A stretch of DNA of 64,000 nucleotides from Drechslerella dactyloides. Its lineage: Eukaryota; Ascomycota; Orbiliomycetes; Orbiliales; Orbiliaceae. Shown here one piece after another: positions 44,813 through 57,216 of this stretch (its first letter is position 1; the number at the start of each line of letters is the position of its first letter). The stretch lies in NCBI GenBank assembly GCA_020064725.1, contig JAGTWJ010000008.1, forward strand, positions 496,001-560,000. Direction: 5' to 3'. Below the pieces are notes generated by a model. That model was not told the DNA's origin. It searched no databases and saw only the letters and a list, made by a program, of their open reading frames with translations. The translations under genes and the position numbers were made by a program.

Positions 44813-45571
44813 ATGAGGCCAACTCCCCTTTTGAAGATGCGCCCGGCCATGATGCTCCGGATGAGCCAGACCCCACGGGTCGCCATGAGACAGAGCCCAA
44901 TCCTCAGGATGGCCGTGCCGGTATGCTGCCACTCCCATTGTATTGTCAGCGTAACAGATTGCTAATCCGTTCGTCACATATCTCCAGAAGGAAGAACAGA
45001 GCGGTACATTTTACCCCCTCAAAGACCGGGCGCCAATCGCCCGCGAATATCCTCAGCTCACGACATATGGGAGAGGGGCACTTGTGCTGACTTATCAAAC
45101 AAACATAGGTCATACGGTGACGCAGCGCCTTCGCCGTCTCAAAGACATCCCCGTCGAATTGATCCCTCTAGGTATACCAATTGCCCTTATTGCTACGATA
45201 ATCACTTGCTCTTCCTTAAGCAGAGATCGATATAAAATGCAATTGATTGGCTAACACAACTACAGGGGTCGTTATTGGGTGAGTTTTCAGCCTGAATCGA
45301 TGAAGGAAATACTATAGGACGAGGCATACTGTGTAACCACGTATATTCATGAACCCGATTGGCTAACGTCGGCCAATCTCAACGCGAACTGACAGCGCCG
45401 CTCTTGTTGGTATGCATCGCCAGCCTCGTGATTCTTCTATAACTTCGCATAATAGCATGAATGACTAATACTGCTCGCCCCTCGTTTGCAACAGCCGCCG
45501 GCTACGCCATGGTCCACAAGCTCTCGACGGACAAGACGCTGCGACTCTCCCGCCAGAACAAGGAACACTAA
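44813..45571 (+). CDS. B12D/MLRQ-family small mitochondrial membrane protein
   Basis: Six exons: 44813-44920, 44988-45003, 45109-45171, 45266-45278, 45396-45409, 45495-45571, giving 96 residues. Three exons are 16, 13 and 14 nt. The N-terminus is Met/Arg/Pro-rich without acidic residues and fits a mitochondrial signal. The conserved core is HTVTQRLRRLKDIPVELIPLG, then a single membrane segment (GVVIGAALVAAGYAMV) and a basic tail HKLSTDKTLRLSRQNK. This matches the fungal NADH-ubiquinone reductase MLRQ/B12D family, small inner-membrane proteins linked to complexes I and IV. All phases are consistent and each tiny exon supplies residues in the conserved core or membrane helix. Exact role unknown. 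Confidence 0.85.
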
Positions 45572-47256
45572 ATGCCAGCAATGATTCGTTACTGTTTCAT
45601 ACAGCGGGCTGTCGATCGATCAACCGGGGCACGGGGTAGGGAGAGTTGTACAGGTGTCTTTTGACATATATTTTTCTTCATTATAACACAAGTGCTTGAG
45701 CTTTTCTTCCTTTCTATGAACATCTGGTGCTGGTCCATATGGGCATTTTAAAACTCGCAATAGTTTTGAGCGCAGGGTTACGGGTGGAAATGTATCATGA
45801 AGGAAGGCCCGTGGTCTGCGGGGGTGCAGAATTGTAGATTGGAGACACATATATATTGAATTTATGAATCATCGAGTTATTCCAGTTGGTGTGAAAATCA
45901 ATATGTGGCTTATTCTCCCGTATCGGGAGCTTGCCGTTGCGTGTGTATGCCCCTCGTCTATAGGTGAGATCTATGCTGTAACGGGCCCCTCGATCTTCAA
46001 TAATAAACGATATCTCGAGTCTCTGGCCCCACGAAATATTTGGACGTACGTATGTACACGATAATGTGTATCTATCGCAGACTAGGGAGTGTTGAATACT
46101 ACCCTTTGGTTAGATACTGGCTGTATTACTACATCGCAATATCGATATCGGTCGATGCGAAGCTGTGGGCCCGTCAAAAAAGTTCCCAAAAAACATTTAT
46201 CTATCACACACCCAGTAGACTCGACAATTAATTAGCTAGGCTAATACGTCGCCCGGCATACATCTAGCAATATAAATATTTCGCAAAAGATGTCATAAAG
46301 AATATTCACTACATATCCGCGTGGACCTTGGGCACCTTGTAGAATTCTCTTCGTTTCCTGCAACGACAGGCCACGGAGATGCATCGATAACGCTGCTTCT
46401 GCCGGAACCAGAAGAAATCTGGCGAGTCGCTATACGTATACATGTCGTTTCTTAAATTTATCGACATCCAACTTTTGCTGCGGCAATTGATATTGCATTT
46501 AGAAAAGGAATAAATTCGCAACAACGAGCCGGCGTGTGGCACCGAGACGAATGGAAATTCCAAGTATACTAGTATACGTATATACCAGCAAAGGCGTCTG
46601 AAGCATGCCCCGCTAATATAATTTCCTATACAGCCAACTGACAACAATGTCTATAGGAGCTCCTGAAGTAGTTTCCTGCTAAATGATCCGGCCACATACA
46701 AATAATGGTATATAACAGTACCCAGATGGGAATTATGCTGTCCAAAGACCACTGTATACTACCACATTTGTATGCCGCCTACATGACACTTAAACGACAT
46801 GTATGCATGTACACATCTGTACACCGCAAGTCAAATGCGTGGCAGCTTACCAGGCCTCGACCCTGGCCAGCCTCTTTCGGCTCGTACCATCCATTTCGGG
46901 CGAACAACACAAAAAATTACAACAAGTTACACGTCAACATGCGTTGGCCGCCGCAAATACGAGGTCGTATAATATAACCCGAGTACTATATCCTGCTCGT
47001 AATCGTACAATTGTGGTCTCGCTGCACTGGATTACATGCTAGTAAACCTAGGGTATAGCTATAGAACAGGGATGGTAAGGCAGCTGTAGAGAGCGCTTCG
47101 TGAATACATTATCTGGGTAACGTAATGGAGGTAATATAAATACATTATGTTATGCATATATGTTATGTTATGAGACCAGACTAAATGAGGGGCTAGCTCG
47201 GTGGGGAAAATTGGTAATGGGGTAGAGGCTCGGAAAAAGTGGATTACATTTAACTA
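45572..47256. other. Gene-free AT-rich region
   Basis: About 1.7 kb with many stops on both strands. Imperfect ATGTTATGTTATG-type repetition lies near 47140-47175. Nothing with coding or tRNA structure was supported. Confidence 0.55.
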
Positions 47257-49263
47257 TCAAATTAGTAGTGGATTGCCTATACCTTTATTCACACCGAGAC
47301 CGTCCATCGATCTTTTCCGGAGCTTGTATGCCATGTCAAATTCGGGGATTAGTCCCCGTTTCGACACCCCCCGCGCTACAATCACCTGGTCCTCCTGGCC
47401 GTTCGGACAGGTACTCGGCAACAGCATACAGCGCGGGCTACTGCCACCACAGCATGTATCTGCAACGCAGACTTTGCCGAGGCCGCAGTCGTCTGAGCTT
47501 TCGCACTCGGCGCCGGCGCACAAGAGACTGACAGCGCACTTCAACTGGCCTTCGGTGGTCTCGACGGCGAAACATGTGCTACCACCCCCGCAAAGGTGGC
47601 CGCCACTGCCACCATCGCATGTGGATGGCGGGCCATCGAAGCTGGCGCAGGCGCTGTTCTGACAGAAAGTGCTGCATTTATTGCCACAGGCGCCGCAGTG
47701 ATCAGTGTTATTGGTGATCGGGATGCAGTTTTGGTTGTTGTTGCAGTCCGCATAGCCGGTTGGGCAGGACGAGAAGACGGTGGTAGTGGTGGCCGGGACG
47801 ATCTTGACATTGGTCTTCAGAACGACTGACGTGGTTGTAGTGGTGCTAGTGATGGTCGTGGACGTCGTCAGGTAGTAGGTTGATTTGACAACCGTTACGC
47901 CCCAACAAGAGCAGGCGGATCTGTAGGCCGCCGGTTCGCAGGAGCTGATATAGGGCGGCACACCGGTGTAGTGGGGGCCTTCGTGACCAGGGGTATAGGT
48001 CACGTATGGCGGTGGCGCGTAGCTGCCGCCGCCGGAGTTGTCCCAATATGAGCCGTCCGGGTTGACATAGTAATTGCCGCCTGTAGCACCGGGTTTGGGG
48101 ACCCAGTAAGGGTAGCCGTTCGACGAGGTCGTGTAGTAGCCGCCGCCGGAACCGGCTGAACTATCATAGGTTACTGTCACAGATGAATCTCCTGAATTGT
48201 CACCCCCAGAATCACCGCCCGAGTCACCACCAGAACCCGAGTCACCACCAGAACCCGAGTTACCACCGGAACCCGAGGAACCGCCTGACTTGCTACCGGT
48301 GGGGGTAGGATAAGGACTACCCTGCGAGTCACCTGAATCATCAGAAGAGTCGCCAGATGACCCACCCGAGTTATCAGAGGAGCCACCGGATGATTTACCG
48401 GAATCATCATAGGACGAGCCGCTCTTGCCGCCACTATTGCTGCCAGAGTTGTCATAGGATGAACCCTTGACCGTTGATGTAGTATAAGCTTGGGGTGGCC
48501 GGTATTGCGCTGCTGGTGTGCTTTCATCGCAACTCGTTGTAATGACCTTCTTGAGGGTGGTGCATGGCGGGGAAGTGGTGCTGGTAATCGTTGTTTTAAC
48601 GATCACTTTCTTGCTCTCCTCACAGTCTTCTTCCCGTTTTTTGACGTGACGAGGGACCGGACCCGTCCCTGGTGTCGACGTCGACGACGTCGATGTGGTT
48701 GTATCCGTCGTGGTTGTATCCGTCGTGGTTGTATCCGTCGTGGTTGTATCCGTCGTGGTTGTATCCGTCGTGCCAGTGCCGGTGCCAGTACCAGTACCAG
48801 TGCCGGTACCAGTGCCGGTACCGGTGCCAGTACCAGTACCGGTGCCGGTGCCGGTGCTGGTGCTAGTCGAGCCCGTGCCTGTGGACGTGCTAGTCGTGCC
48901 GCTGCTCGATGAGCTTCTCGAAGTGGTTCCAGATGTGGTCTGGGTTGCGGCGCCTGGAGTGAACGGCATTGTGATGGTCGCCGTGCCGACACTGATTGTG
49001 CTACTTACTGTGGATGTTCTAACTCCACGTATGATCTTTGTCGTCACAGTGGTAGTTGTAATTGACGAGGCGACAATTGTCTCCAGGAAGAGAGTGCAGT
49101 CCACTTTTTGAGTGAAACTAGGCACATCTGAATTGTAGCCGGTGACTTCCCTTAGGCATGGGTCTGGATCGCACGCAAAAGGTATCACTTGTCTCGCGAA
49201 CACGGCGGCATCCGCAAAGGCGACGGCCTGGCTTAGCAGATAGGTAATGAGAGGGACCTTCAT
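47257..49263 (-). CDS. Large secreted Ser/Thr/Gly-rich repeat protein, Cys-rich C-terminal domain
   Basis: A single exon of 668 residues with no recognised function. It begins with a signal peptide (MKVPLITYLLSQAVAFADA), then a short cysteine-bearing N-terminal part, Thr/Ser-rich sequence, five TTDTT repeats, a long (GT)n tract, a Gly/Ser/Asp-rich region with repeated SGG-D and GSGG units, a tyrosine-rich part, and a C-terminal domain with many cysteines (DCNNNQNC, DHCGACGNKC, CESSDDCGLGKVC, CCGG). Basic pairs occur at VPRHVKKR, GVSKR and LRKR and could be cut by a kexin protease. The Ser/Thr tracts would be heavily O-glycosylated. It is probably a cell-wall or extracellular protein, adhesin-like in composition; the C-terminal cysteine pattern resembles small disulphide-rich extracellular modules. 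No GPI signal is apparent. Confidence 0.75.
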   Translation of the reverse strand: MKVPLITYLLSQAVAFADAAVFARQVIPFACDPDPCLREVTGYNSDVPSFTQKVDCTLFLETIVASSITTTTVTTKIIRGVRTSTVSSTISVGTATITMPFTPGAATQTTSGTTSRSSSSSGTTSTSTGTGSTSTSTGTGTGTGTGTGTGTGTGTGTGTGTGTGTTDTTTTDTTTTDTTTTDTTTTDTTTSTSSTSTPGTGPVPRHVKKREEDCEESKKVIVKTTITSTTSPPCTTLKKVITTSCDESTPAAQYRPPQAYTTSTVKGSSYDNSGSNSGGKSGSSYDDSGKSSGGSSDNSGGSSGDSSDDSGDSQGSPYPTPTGSKSGGSSGSGGNSGSGGDSGSGGDSGGDSGGDNSGDSSVTVTYDSSAGSGGGYYTTSSNGYPYWVPKPGATGGNYYVNPDGSYWDNSGGGSYAPPPYVTYTPGHEGPHYTGVPPYISSCEPAAYRSACSCWGVTVVKSTYYLTTSTTITSTTTTTSVVLKTNVKIVPATTTTVFSSCPTGYADCNNNQNCIPITNNTDHCGACGNKCSTFCQNSACASFDGPPSTCDGGSGGHLCGGGSTCFAVETTEGQLKCAVSLLCAGAECESSDDCGLGKVCVADTCCGGSSPRCMLLPSTCPNGQEDQVIVARGVSKRGLIPEFDMAYKLRKRSMDGLGVNKGIGNPLLI
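48695..48769 (-). repeat. Five perfect 15-nt coding repeats
   Basis: Five identical tandem copies of GTGGTTGTATCCGTC (plus strand) encode TTDTT units of the secreted protein. Perfect identity suggests recent expansion and likely length variation between strains. Confidence 0.9.
48770..48868 (-). repeat. 6-nt (GTRCCR)n coding microsatellite
   Basis: About sixteen units varying between GTGCCG, GTGCCA, GTACCA and GTACCG on the plus strand encode a long alternating Gly-Thr run. Codon variation within the run suggests it is older or under selection at the protein level. Confidence 0.85.
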
Positions 49264-52013
49264 CGTGGAGGTGAAGGCCGCAAAATATTCCAGGATCCTT
49301 CAGTATTAGATGATGAGAGACATATGGGCCCCCGGACTTTACCTTGAAATCGTTCGCCGGGAAGGGCCTTGATCGAACGGTTGAGTCAGGTCCTCGTTCT
49401 CAAGAGAGAGTTTCCCACGTAGCTGCCGCAGTATATGTATAAGAGCGGAAAAGACATCTTATACATATATATATTTCCTGGTAGACACCATTATAATAGA
49501 GAGCTGGCCTTTTCATCAGCCGTAAGGTGTGCAACAAGGCCAAAATATTCACACGTAGACGTCGACACACCGGCCAGATTGCTCTCTCAGGGCCAAGGTG
49601 AATATCGAGACATTGTCGGTGCGGCAAAGTGCGAGACTTGAGCTCTCTAAGGTTAGACTGGATCGTGAGGCTTGCCATCTCTGCCGTCCTAGGTATAAAT
49701 TTCTCTCGCACCCACACACCCTTCACACACGTGCTTCGACGTGCATGTGTGGATTCCCTGGGTGAGGACAGCTGTGCAATTTTTTCGATGACTGGTAGTG
49801 CTATACGGACCTGACAGAACGTATCGATTACGGTCTGCCGATTGCCGGAACCATCATTACCGCCATCGGCCCGGATTCTCAATCTTCACTACGATAGTGG
49901 ATGATCACTAAGTTAGATTTCCATGGATCTTACGCTTGATAATGTAAATTGCTACCTACATGAGCCTCTGCAGCAAGCGTACATTCGGAGGTGAGAAGAC
50001 CTGCAGCCATTGTCATGAGCAGTTGCTCCGAGGTTGCAGCCGTCATGCAGCGTTGGCCAATGGGTGTATCTCGGTTGGACCAACTGAATGTCGCGTCCAT
50101 GTTCTTCAACTAATCGCCGCGTGTAGGCGGGACGCAGCCCGACTGGTGTCGCCACTTTTAGCTTGGCACCTCGTTCTTCTGTCGTGATGCTAGCATATGC
50201 TGTCCCCACCTCGAGATACCTTGACGTCGACGCGACAACGAAATATATAAAGAACAAGCGAACGAGTGAGCAGACCAACGAATATCTTTCTCGCGAGATC
50301 AAGCCAGCGGTGCATATCCGCAATTCCGGCGAACAGATTGGAAATCCATAAAGCCCTAGGCGAACGCTAATCGACCAGCGCCGTCAGTGACTTCTCAAAC
50401 AGTCGCAATCTGTCGTCTTCCGAAACCCAAGCGACACGCCTATCTCGCCTTGGGACGGAGAGCTTTCATGCATGAGCCCGGATCCCGGCCTGGTGGCGTT
50501 CCTTAGCGAAGAGCCCAGGAGCCATTTGGCCACGGAGAATTGTCGATGTATGTCGCTTCATGCACACCAGTCCACCGTTTTGAGTTAAAGCCACCATCTC
50601 TTTGACAGTTGCGATGAGCTTGCGCTTGGTGGCTTCGTGGTGGCATCTTGTGCTCCTTGCCTTTTTATTCGGCCGGTTGCGGTAACTGATTGGGGGTTCA
50701 GGAGGGCGGCCCTTGGGTATCTGGATGCGAGTTATGGCCGCGTTCTATGGGCAAGATGTCTGGACGCGCGCAATTATCAATCTGAATGATGAAGAGACCA
50801 TGGTTAGCGTGTCATCGAGGATTGAGAGATGTCCATTGGCAATGGGCAATGCCGTCGACAGAGACGGAGTCACGTGGCACAATACAACGGCCAGCAACTT
50901 GGAAAGTTAACCAACATCGGTCATCCCTGTCAGCGATTCCCACCACACCTTCAACACACACCCCACCATCCATCCCATGTGCTGGTATACGTATATACAC
51001 CCAACTCTCAGGATGCCATTTTCTGCGCCAAGCAGCGGCGCCTCAAACCGATACGGGCAATGGAGACAGCGGCTGACAGGCCTGCTTCCCTGCACGTCAT
51101 CTGCGCAGGCAATTATCAATTGGTAACGGGATATGCCTGAATATCGCGTATATCACGGACAGCAATCCATGGACTTCTCCCAAAATATAGCATCCGATGC
51201 TGTAAATGGTCAGGATAGTAGAGCATTGCGTATGCCCCCGCGCGGCCAAAGCAAGCTAGTAGAACACGCGCACCAGGAGCTGCATTGTTCGCCAGCGAGC
51301 AGCATGGCTACAAAACACCAGAACCACATAAACCACCGTGCGATAGGGAGCATATGTAAGTACTTAGGACTTATGTGCTGTGAATCCCGACCTGCTAGCC
51401 CAACGCTCTTTATATAGGCACCACTCAGAGGCTCGTAAGCAACCACGGGGGGTATACTACGGGCAGCATATACATTTGGATTACGATCGATTTATCATTA
51501 GCTGATACACAAGGCTACTGCAACCCGCGCCGGGTAGGTAGATTACAACCCGGCGTTAATCGACGGCCGCTGTTTCCCCCCTCCTTCGGCCCCTCCTTCT
51601 CCCAGCCTTTCCCTTTCCTCTGTGTTCCCCCCCTCTGCCCCTCCTGCTTCCTTGCCTCCTGCCACCTTGAAGCAAGCATCATTCGCTTCTCGATCCGTCT
51701 ACGACATTCCCTCGCCGCAAGAACCAAGCCGAAACCGACAAGCTTTACCCATTTGAAGGCACAGCCAGCCCCCCATTGGCGGGCCAGCTACAGCCTATCG
51801 AAGCACATCAGCCAGAGCTGCCGCGTACCCTTACCCGTTGTAGTTAGCATCCCGGACGCCCCTCCCTTCAATTGCGATTACCGGTCCAGCTTCTAAATCC
51901 TTTATCTTTGGCCCTTTTATCCCTTCGAACATTTGCTCATCCATGCCAGTGCACTAGCTTTTCGATTAGAAATTCCCAAAGCTCAGCAGCAGTATCAGTG
52001 GCAAAAGATCACA
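49264..52013. other. Gene-free region upstream of the GH63-like gene
   Basis: About 2.75 kb. It holds the promoter of the secreted repeat protein (to about 49900) and that of the GH63-like gene. Short frames on both strands show no motif or splicing pattern. A C-rich stretch lies at 51560-51660. Confidence 0.5.
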
Positions 52014-55000
52014 ATGGTTGTTCACGGTGACTACGAGTTCTTGACCGAGGAGGAGAAGCGCCTCAAGGCCGATAGGGAGCATACCAAGTACTGGAAGAGA
52101 TGGGGTCCCTACGTCAGTGAACGCCAATGGGCCACCGGTAAGTCACATACTTCGGATCATCCCAACAGAACGCGATTGCGCGCCACATCTTGCCAATTCG
52201 CCGGGAATACCTCGAGCGGACGGTATAAGAAGCTGGAGCTAACTTGCGAGACATTTAGTGAGAGAGGACTACTCGTAAGCAGTACTGGTCCGCCAAGTTT
52301 TGTGTTCAATCAATCGATTCAGGATCTGTGAGCTAATCCTATATGCGTCGGTTTCAGCGCGGACGGTGATGCGTGGAGTAGTAAGTAGCAGAATTTGAGC
52401 CCTTTTTGAGATTGGGAAGTCCAATTGATCGATCTGACCGTTCGTTCTATACGCGTAGACTTCCCCCATGAGCACTCGCGCCTCCGCGCATACCGGTGGG
52501 GTGAGGACGGCATCGCCGGTGTCTGCGACAACCATGGTATCTTGAACGTCGCGTTCTCCTTCTGGAACGAAAAGGAGTACGTATCTTCGATTGGCATCAT
52601 TTTCGCTATTCGCCAGTTGGTGCTGACGATAGTACAGTCCTTTCCTGAAGGAGCGTCTCTATGGGTTGTCCAATCCTCAGGGAAACCACGGCGAGAGTAT
52701 CAAGGAGGCCCATTTCCATCTCGACAACACTCCGTCGGTATGAGTTGACTAGCTACTATATATCGTGTGACGTCGAACTACTACTAACTTCAAGAATCTA
52801 GCACTCCTACATGAAATTCCTCTACAAGTACCCGCAAGGCCAGTTCCCGTACGAGAAACTGGTAGAGGAAAACAGAAAGCGTGACCGTAACATGCCGGAG
52901 TATACAATCTTTGACGCCGGTGCTTTCGAGTATGTCTTCTACCACGGCCGAGTGCAGCCCATATAGGCACAGTTCGGTTGCTAACGATAGATTACAGTGA
53001 CAACCGCTATTGGGATATTTTTATCGAGACTGCCAAGGATGGCGAAGATGAGGAGGAACTGCTTTTCAGGATCACTGCATACAATCGTGGACCAGAGCCC
53101 GCTCCTCTCCATATCGTACCGCAGATGTGGTTCCGCAATACATGGTCTTGGGGCCGGGAGCCGCCAGAGCACAAGCCTACCATCCGAAAGCAGAGTGACA
53201 CCATTGCTCAGGCTGACCACCATAAGCTTGGAGCTCGATATATGCAGCTCTCCCCGTCTCCTGGAGTCTCCCCAGATGCCAAAGATGTCAATCCTGAGCT
53301 TATATTCACGGAGAACGATACCAACCTCCAGACACTTTACAATGTCCCAAATCCCACACCGTTTGTCAAGGACGGGTTCCACCGATATATCGTTAACCAG
53401 GATCACGGTGCCGTCAACCCACAGCACGTTGGCACAAAGTCCGCAGCTTGGTACTCCTTTGACGAGGCCGATGGTGTTCCACCCGGCGGTTGTGCCGTCG
53501 TCCGCTTGAAGTTCAGCAGGCAGGTCGAGAAGGGCGCCATTGACGAGGAGCTTTTTGACGAGATCATGGAGTCCCGACGCGCTGAGGCTGATGAATTCTA
53601 CTGGCGATTGAGCCCCCTCCCAATGGCCGACGATTTGCGCAACATTCAACGTATGGCGTGGAGTGGTATGCTTTGGACAAAGCAATGGTACCACTTTGTT
53701 TGGGACCACTGGGCACATGGGGATCCAGCTCAACCACCGCCACCACCAGGCCGACAGGGCATTCGGAATGCTTCGTGGAAGCATATTTACTGCGACGATG
53801 TGCTTTCCATGCCTGAGGCCTGGGAATATCCGTTCTTCGCCGCTTGGGATTCCGCTTTCCACTGCATCCCATTGGCAATGATTGATCCTGACTTTGCCAA
53901 AAAGCAGCTCGATACATTGACGAGAGAATGGTATATGCATCCCAATGGCCAGCTTGCGGCTTACGAGTGGAACTTTAGCGACGTTAACCCACCCGTCCAC
54001 GCGTGGGCTACTTTCCGTACATTCAAGATTGAACGAAAGATGTATGGACGTGAGGATCTTGATTTCTTGGAGCGTGTCTTCCAGAAACTCTTGCTGAACT
54101 TCACCTGGTGGGCTAACCGCAAGGACCCTGACGGAAAGAACTTGTTCGAGGGAGGCTTCCTGGGTCTCGACAATATTGGTCTCTTCAATCGTTCAGAGCC
54201 TCTTCCCACCGGAGGTGTGCTCGAGCAAGCCGACAGTACTGGATGGATGGCGTTCTACTGCCTCAACATGTTGAACATCTCCCTCGAGTTGGCGAAGCAC
54301 CGACCAGCCTACGAAGACATTGCGTCCAAGTTCTTCGAACACTTCATTTTGATTTCCGACGCTCTGTCCGCCGGCCGTGGAGGCGAGGAGAAGGGTCTTT
54401 GGAATGACGAAGACGGCTTCTACTATGATGCTATCTCCTGGGGTGGTCCATACGCCCAGCAACTGCCCGTCAGATCGCTAGTTGGTCTGATCCCGCTCTA
54501 TGCAGTCTTAACGCTGGAGCCAGAAGTTATGAAGACGTTGCCATCGTTCCGGAAGCGATTCCAGTGGTTCTTGGACAACAAGGCAGATGTCGCAGACCGC
54601 AACATCCACAGCGTCAAGCACCGTGGTAAGGGCAAGAGAATCCTCTTGGCCTTGGTCAACAGGGATCGCTTGGTCGCTCTCTTGAAGAGGATGTTGGATG
54701 AGAACGAGTTCTTTTCCGACTTTGGCATTCGATCGTAAGTCCTAGGACGCGGGTATACCATTAGCGGGTAACAGTGTGCTAATTTAAGCGAACAGGCTTT
54801 CGAAGCATCACAAAGATCACCCATACTCCATGTATGTCAATGGGCAGGAGTTCCACGTTGACTACGTCCCAGGTGATTCAAACAGCGGAATGTTCGGCGG
54901 CAACAGCAATTGGCGTGGAGTAAGTCGATTCATTTGAGTAATATGAAGGTGATAATGCAGCAGCTGATGTAAATCTCCAGCCAATCTGGCTTGCCACCAA

Positions 55001-55712
55001 CTTCTTGCTTGTGGAATCGCTCCTTAGATTCTACATGTACTACGGCGACAGCCTCAAGGTTGAATGCCCTACCGGATCGGGAGAATTCTACCATCTGGGT
55101 AAGCCCCTTTCAGACACTCACTTACCATCAGTAGCATCTTCAAATGCTAATTACCATGTTACAGGACATGTTGCGGAAGAGATTCAGCACCGCATGCAGC
55201 ACATCTTTACTCGAGATGAGAAGGGCAACCGTGCTTGCAATGCCAACAACAAGTTGATGAACCAGGACCCGCACTGGAAAGACTGCCTGTTCTTCCACGA
55301 ATTCTTCCACGCTGATACTGGTGCCGGCCTCGGAGCAGCTCACCAGACTGGTTGGACAGGTCTTATCGCCAAGATTATCCATGACACCGGTATCAACTGC
55401 CGTCTCCCACGCACACCTCGCACGCCTTCCAGTGCTGCGGCGCAGTATTTCGATGACACCTTCCCGTTGGTGTCGCGTCCAAAGATGCCAAACGTCCGAC
55501 GCTCTTCGATCCACACCATCAACAAGGCCGAAACCCAGGATGGCGATAGTGACGAAGATGGTGGCTGGGACGAGGAGCAGGAAGCGCAGGAGAAGGCCCG
55601 TGAGCAAGACGACAAGGAGGTCATGAACTATGTCAACGAGCAGCTCGCGCGCATGAAGACGTACGGAGCCGCATTCCATGATGAGGATGAGCTAGCGACC
55701 CAGGTTGTCTAA
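52014..55712 (+). CDS. GH63-like glycoside hydrolase, cytosolic form
   Basis: Ten exons: 52014-52137, 52259-52274, 52358-52380, 52459-52576, 52638-52737, 52802-52929, 52998-54734, 54796-54919, 54981-55098, 55165-55712, giving 1011 residues. It has the (alpha/alpha)6-barrel pattern of GH63-related enzymes: RAYRWGEDGIAGVCDN, WDSAFHCIPLAMIDPDFA, GQLAAYEWNFSDVNPPVHAW, ADSTGWMAFYCLNML, and near the end GMFGGNSNWRGPIWLATNFL and HQTGWTGLIAKII. There is no signal peptide, so unlike ER glucosidase I it is probably cytosolic. Bacterial relatives act on small alpha-glucosides or mannosylglycerate; the substrate here is unknown. The C-terminus is acidic and Glu-rich. Two exons are only 16 and 23 nt. The ATG at 52014 (CACAATGG) begins the conserved part. 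Confidence 0.87.
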
Positions 55713-56363
55713 AAATACGACCAAGTTGCCTCTTTTTCTGCTTTTGTCTGTCCTGAGGACGGTTGGTATAATAGCAGACTGCATGGTGGGACAGTTCTTT
55801 GCTCTTCTCTTTCTTAGTTGGTGCTCGCGCATAAACGGTGAGGTGGCTGGCATGCATAAAGTCATCGACTGCACATACAGGCTGCAGGTATGGAATACAC
55901 ACAGGGAAATCATGGAGGCACAGTGAAAGCTGGCTCAGATGGTGTGTTAGCGATGGTTTCGACCGTACTTGTTTTGGGCAAATTGTCGGGCACTAGTCTC
56001 GCCGGAGGAATGCGTCTGCTTTTCTTCGTTTTGTACTGCGCTAGACAAGCTCCATAGACGGACTCAGAATTCCATTCGCTCATTTCTCGGCATCTTACCG
56101 CGATTTAACGCGTGTCGTACCTATCAGCAAGTTTAATGACTAGAAAAAATGATAATGCTTGCAGCATCTACAGCCATAGATTGATAATTTATCATCTAAG
56201 GGATAAAGACAAGGTGTTGATAATTACAGAGGAACGGCGTCACCTATCGGCTTTATTCTACAAAGCGCCTCCCGCCGACTCCCCGCCGTACAAGGTTTTT
56301 TTTTTTCGCCAAGCAAGCTACACGGACTCTATGATGTGCCAAAATGGGCTACGCGAGTATGGT
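55713..56363. other. Intergenic between convergent genes
   Basis: 650 bases between the GH63-like gene stop and the OSCP gene stop. A T-run lies near 56297. No gene was seen. Confidence 0.6.
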
Positions 56364-57216
56364 TTATAGAGTGTCTGTCAGGAGCTTGTTGAGCTTTGCG
56401 ATCTTTGCCGAGACGCTCAGGTCGATTGTCCGGTCGCCGATTTCGACGACGAGGCCGCCGAGAACATCCGGGTTCACCTATATCTCATTAGCATTTCATC
56501 CAGCGCCGTTACGTAGCCACATACTCGTAGACTACAAGCTACAATGCGGAGCATACCTTGTTGACGACCTTGAGCTTCTGTCCTTGCCTGATGAACTTGC
56601 TCTTCCCAATTGCCGACTCGAGGCGCGAGATGGTCTTCTGGTCCAGCGCCTGTGCGGAGGTGATGGTAGCCTCGACTTCGCCGCGATGGGCGCCCATTAG
56701 AACGCCGAACTTTTCGGCAATGCCGCCGAGGAGGCCGAGGCGGTTGTTCTCAGCGAGGACCTCGAGCAGGTTTTTGAAGTTCTTGTCGCCGGAGGCGCCT
56801 GGGACGGCCTTGGAGATTTCGGACACGAGGGCGGCTTTGTCGGGCACGGAGAGGGTGGGCGAGGAGATGACGGCGGTGAGCTTGGGGTCCTTGTCCAGGA
56901 TTTGTTTTAGGGATTTGAGGGAGCGGTCAACAGTGTCGAGGGTGGAGGTTTTGGCGGAGGCGATGTACTAGCGTAATAGGGTGATGTTAGTGAAGTGCTA
57001 GGCTGGTGTAGCGGTATGGGAGTCAATTGGCTGTGTAGGACGCACGAGAGAGGAGGCATAGGTGCCGTCGATGCCATAGAGGGCAACCGGGGGTTTGGTG
57101 CTCTCTGCAGCCGTGGCGTACGTCCGCGCAGCCGAGACGAAGGCGGCGCGGGGGGCAATTGACGCGGAGGACGAGGCAGCCGCGCGGGCTATCGAGGCTG
57201 TGGTGCGGGAGAGCAT
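56364..57216 (-). CDS. atp5: Mitochondrial ATP synthase subunit 5 (OSCP)
   Basis: Peripheral-stalk subunit that ties F1 to the Fo stator in the mitochondrial inner membrane. Three exons (57216-57046, 56967-56557, 56477-56364) give 231 residues, normal for fungal OSCP. The presequence MLSRTTASIARAAASSSA and following basic residues target mitochondria. Conserved parts are PPVALYGIDGTYASSL, LYIASAKTS, FKNLLEVLAENNRLGLL, and the C-terminal VNPDVLGGLVVEIGDRTIDLS with a closing KIAKLNKLL. Intron phases are all 0. Start context is normal. Confidence 0.95.

Noticed and set aside
48695..49111. Plus-strand frame with long VVVVS and VPVPVP runs
   Set aside because: It is the reverse reading of the tandem repeats in the secreted protein gene and has no independent coding evidence.
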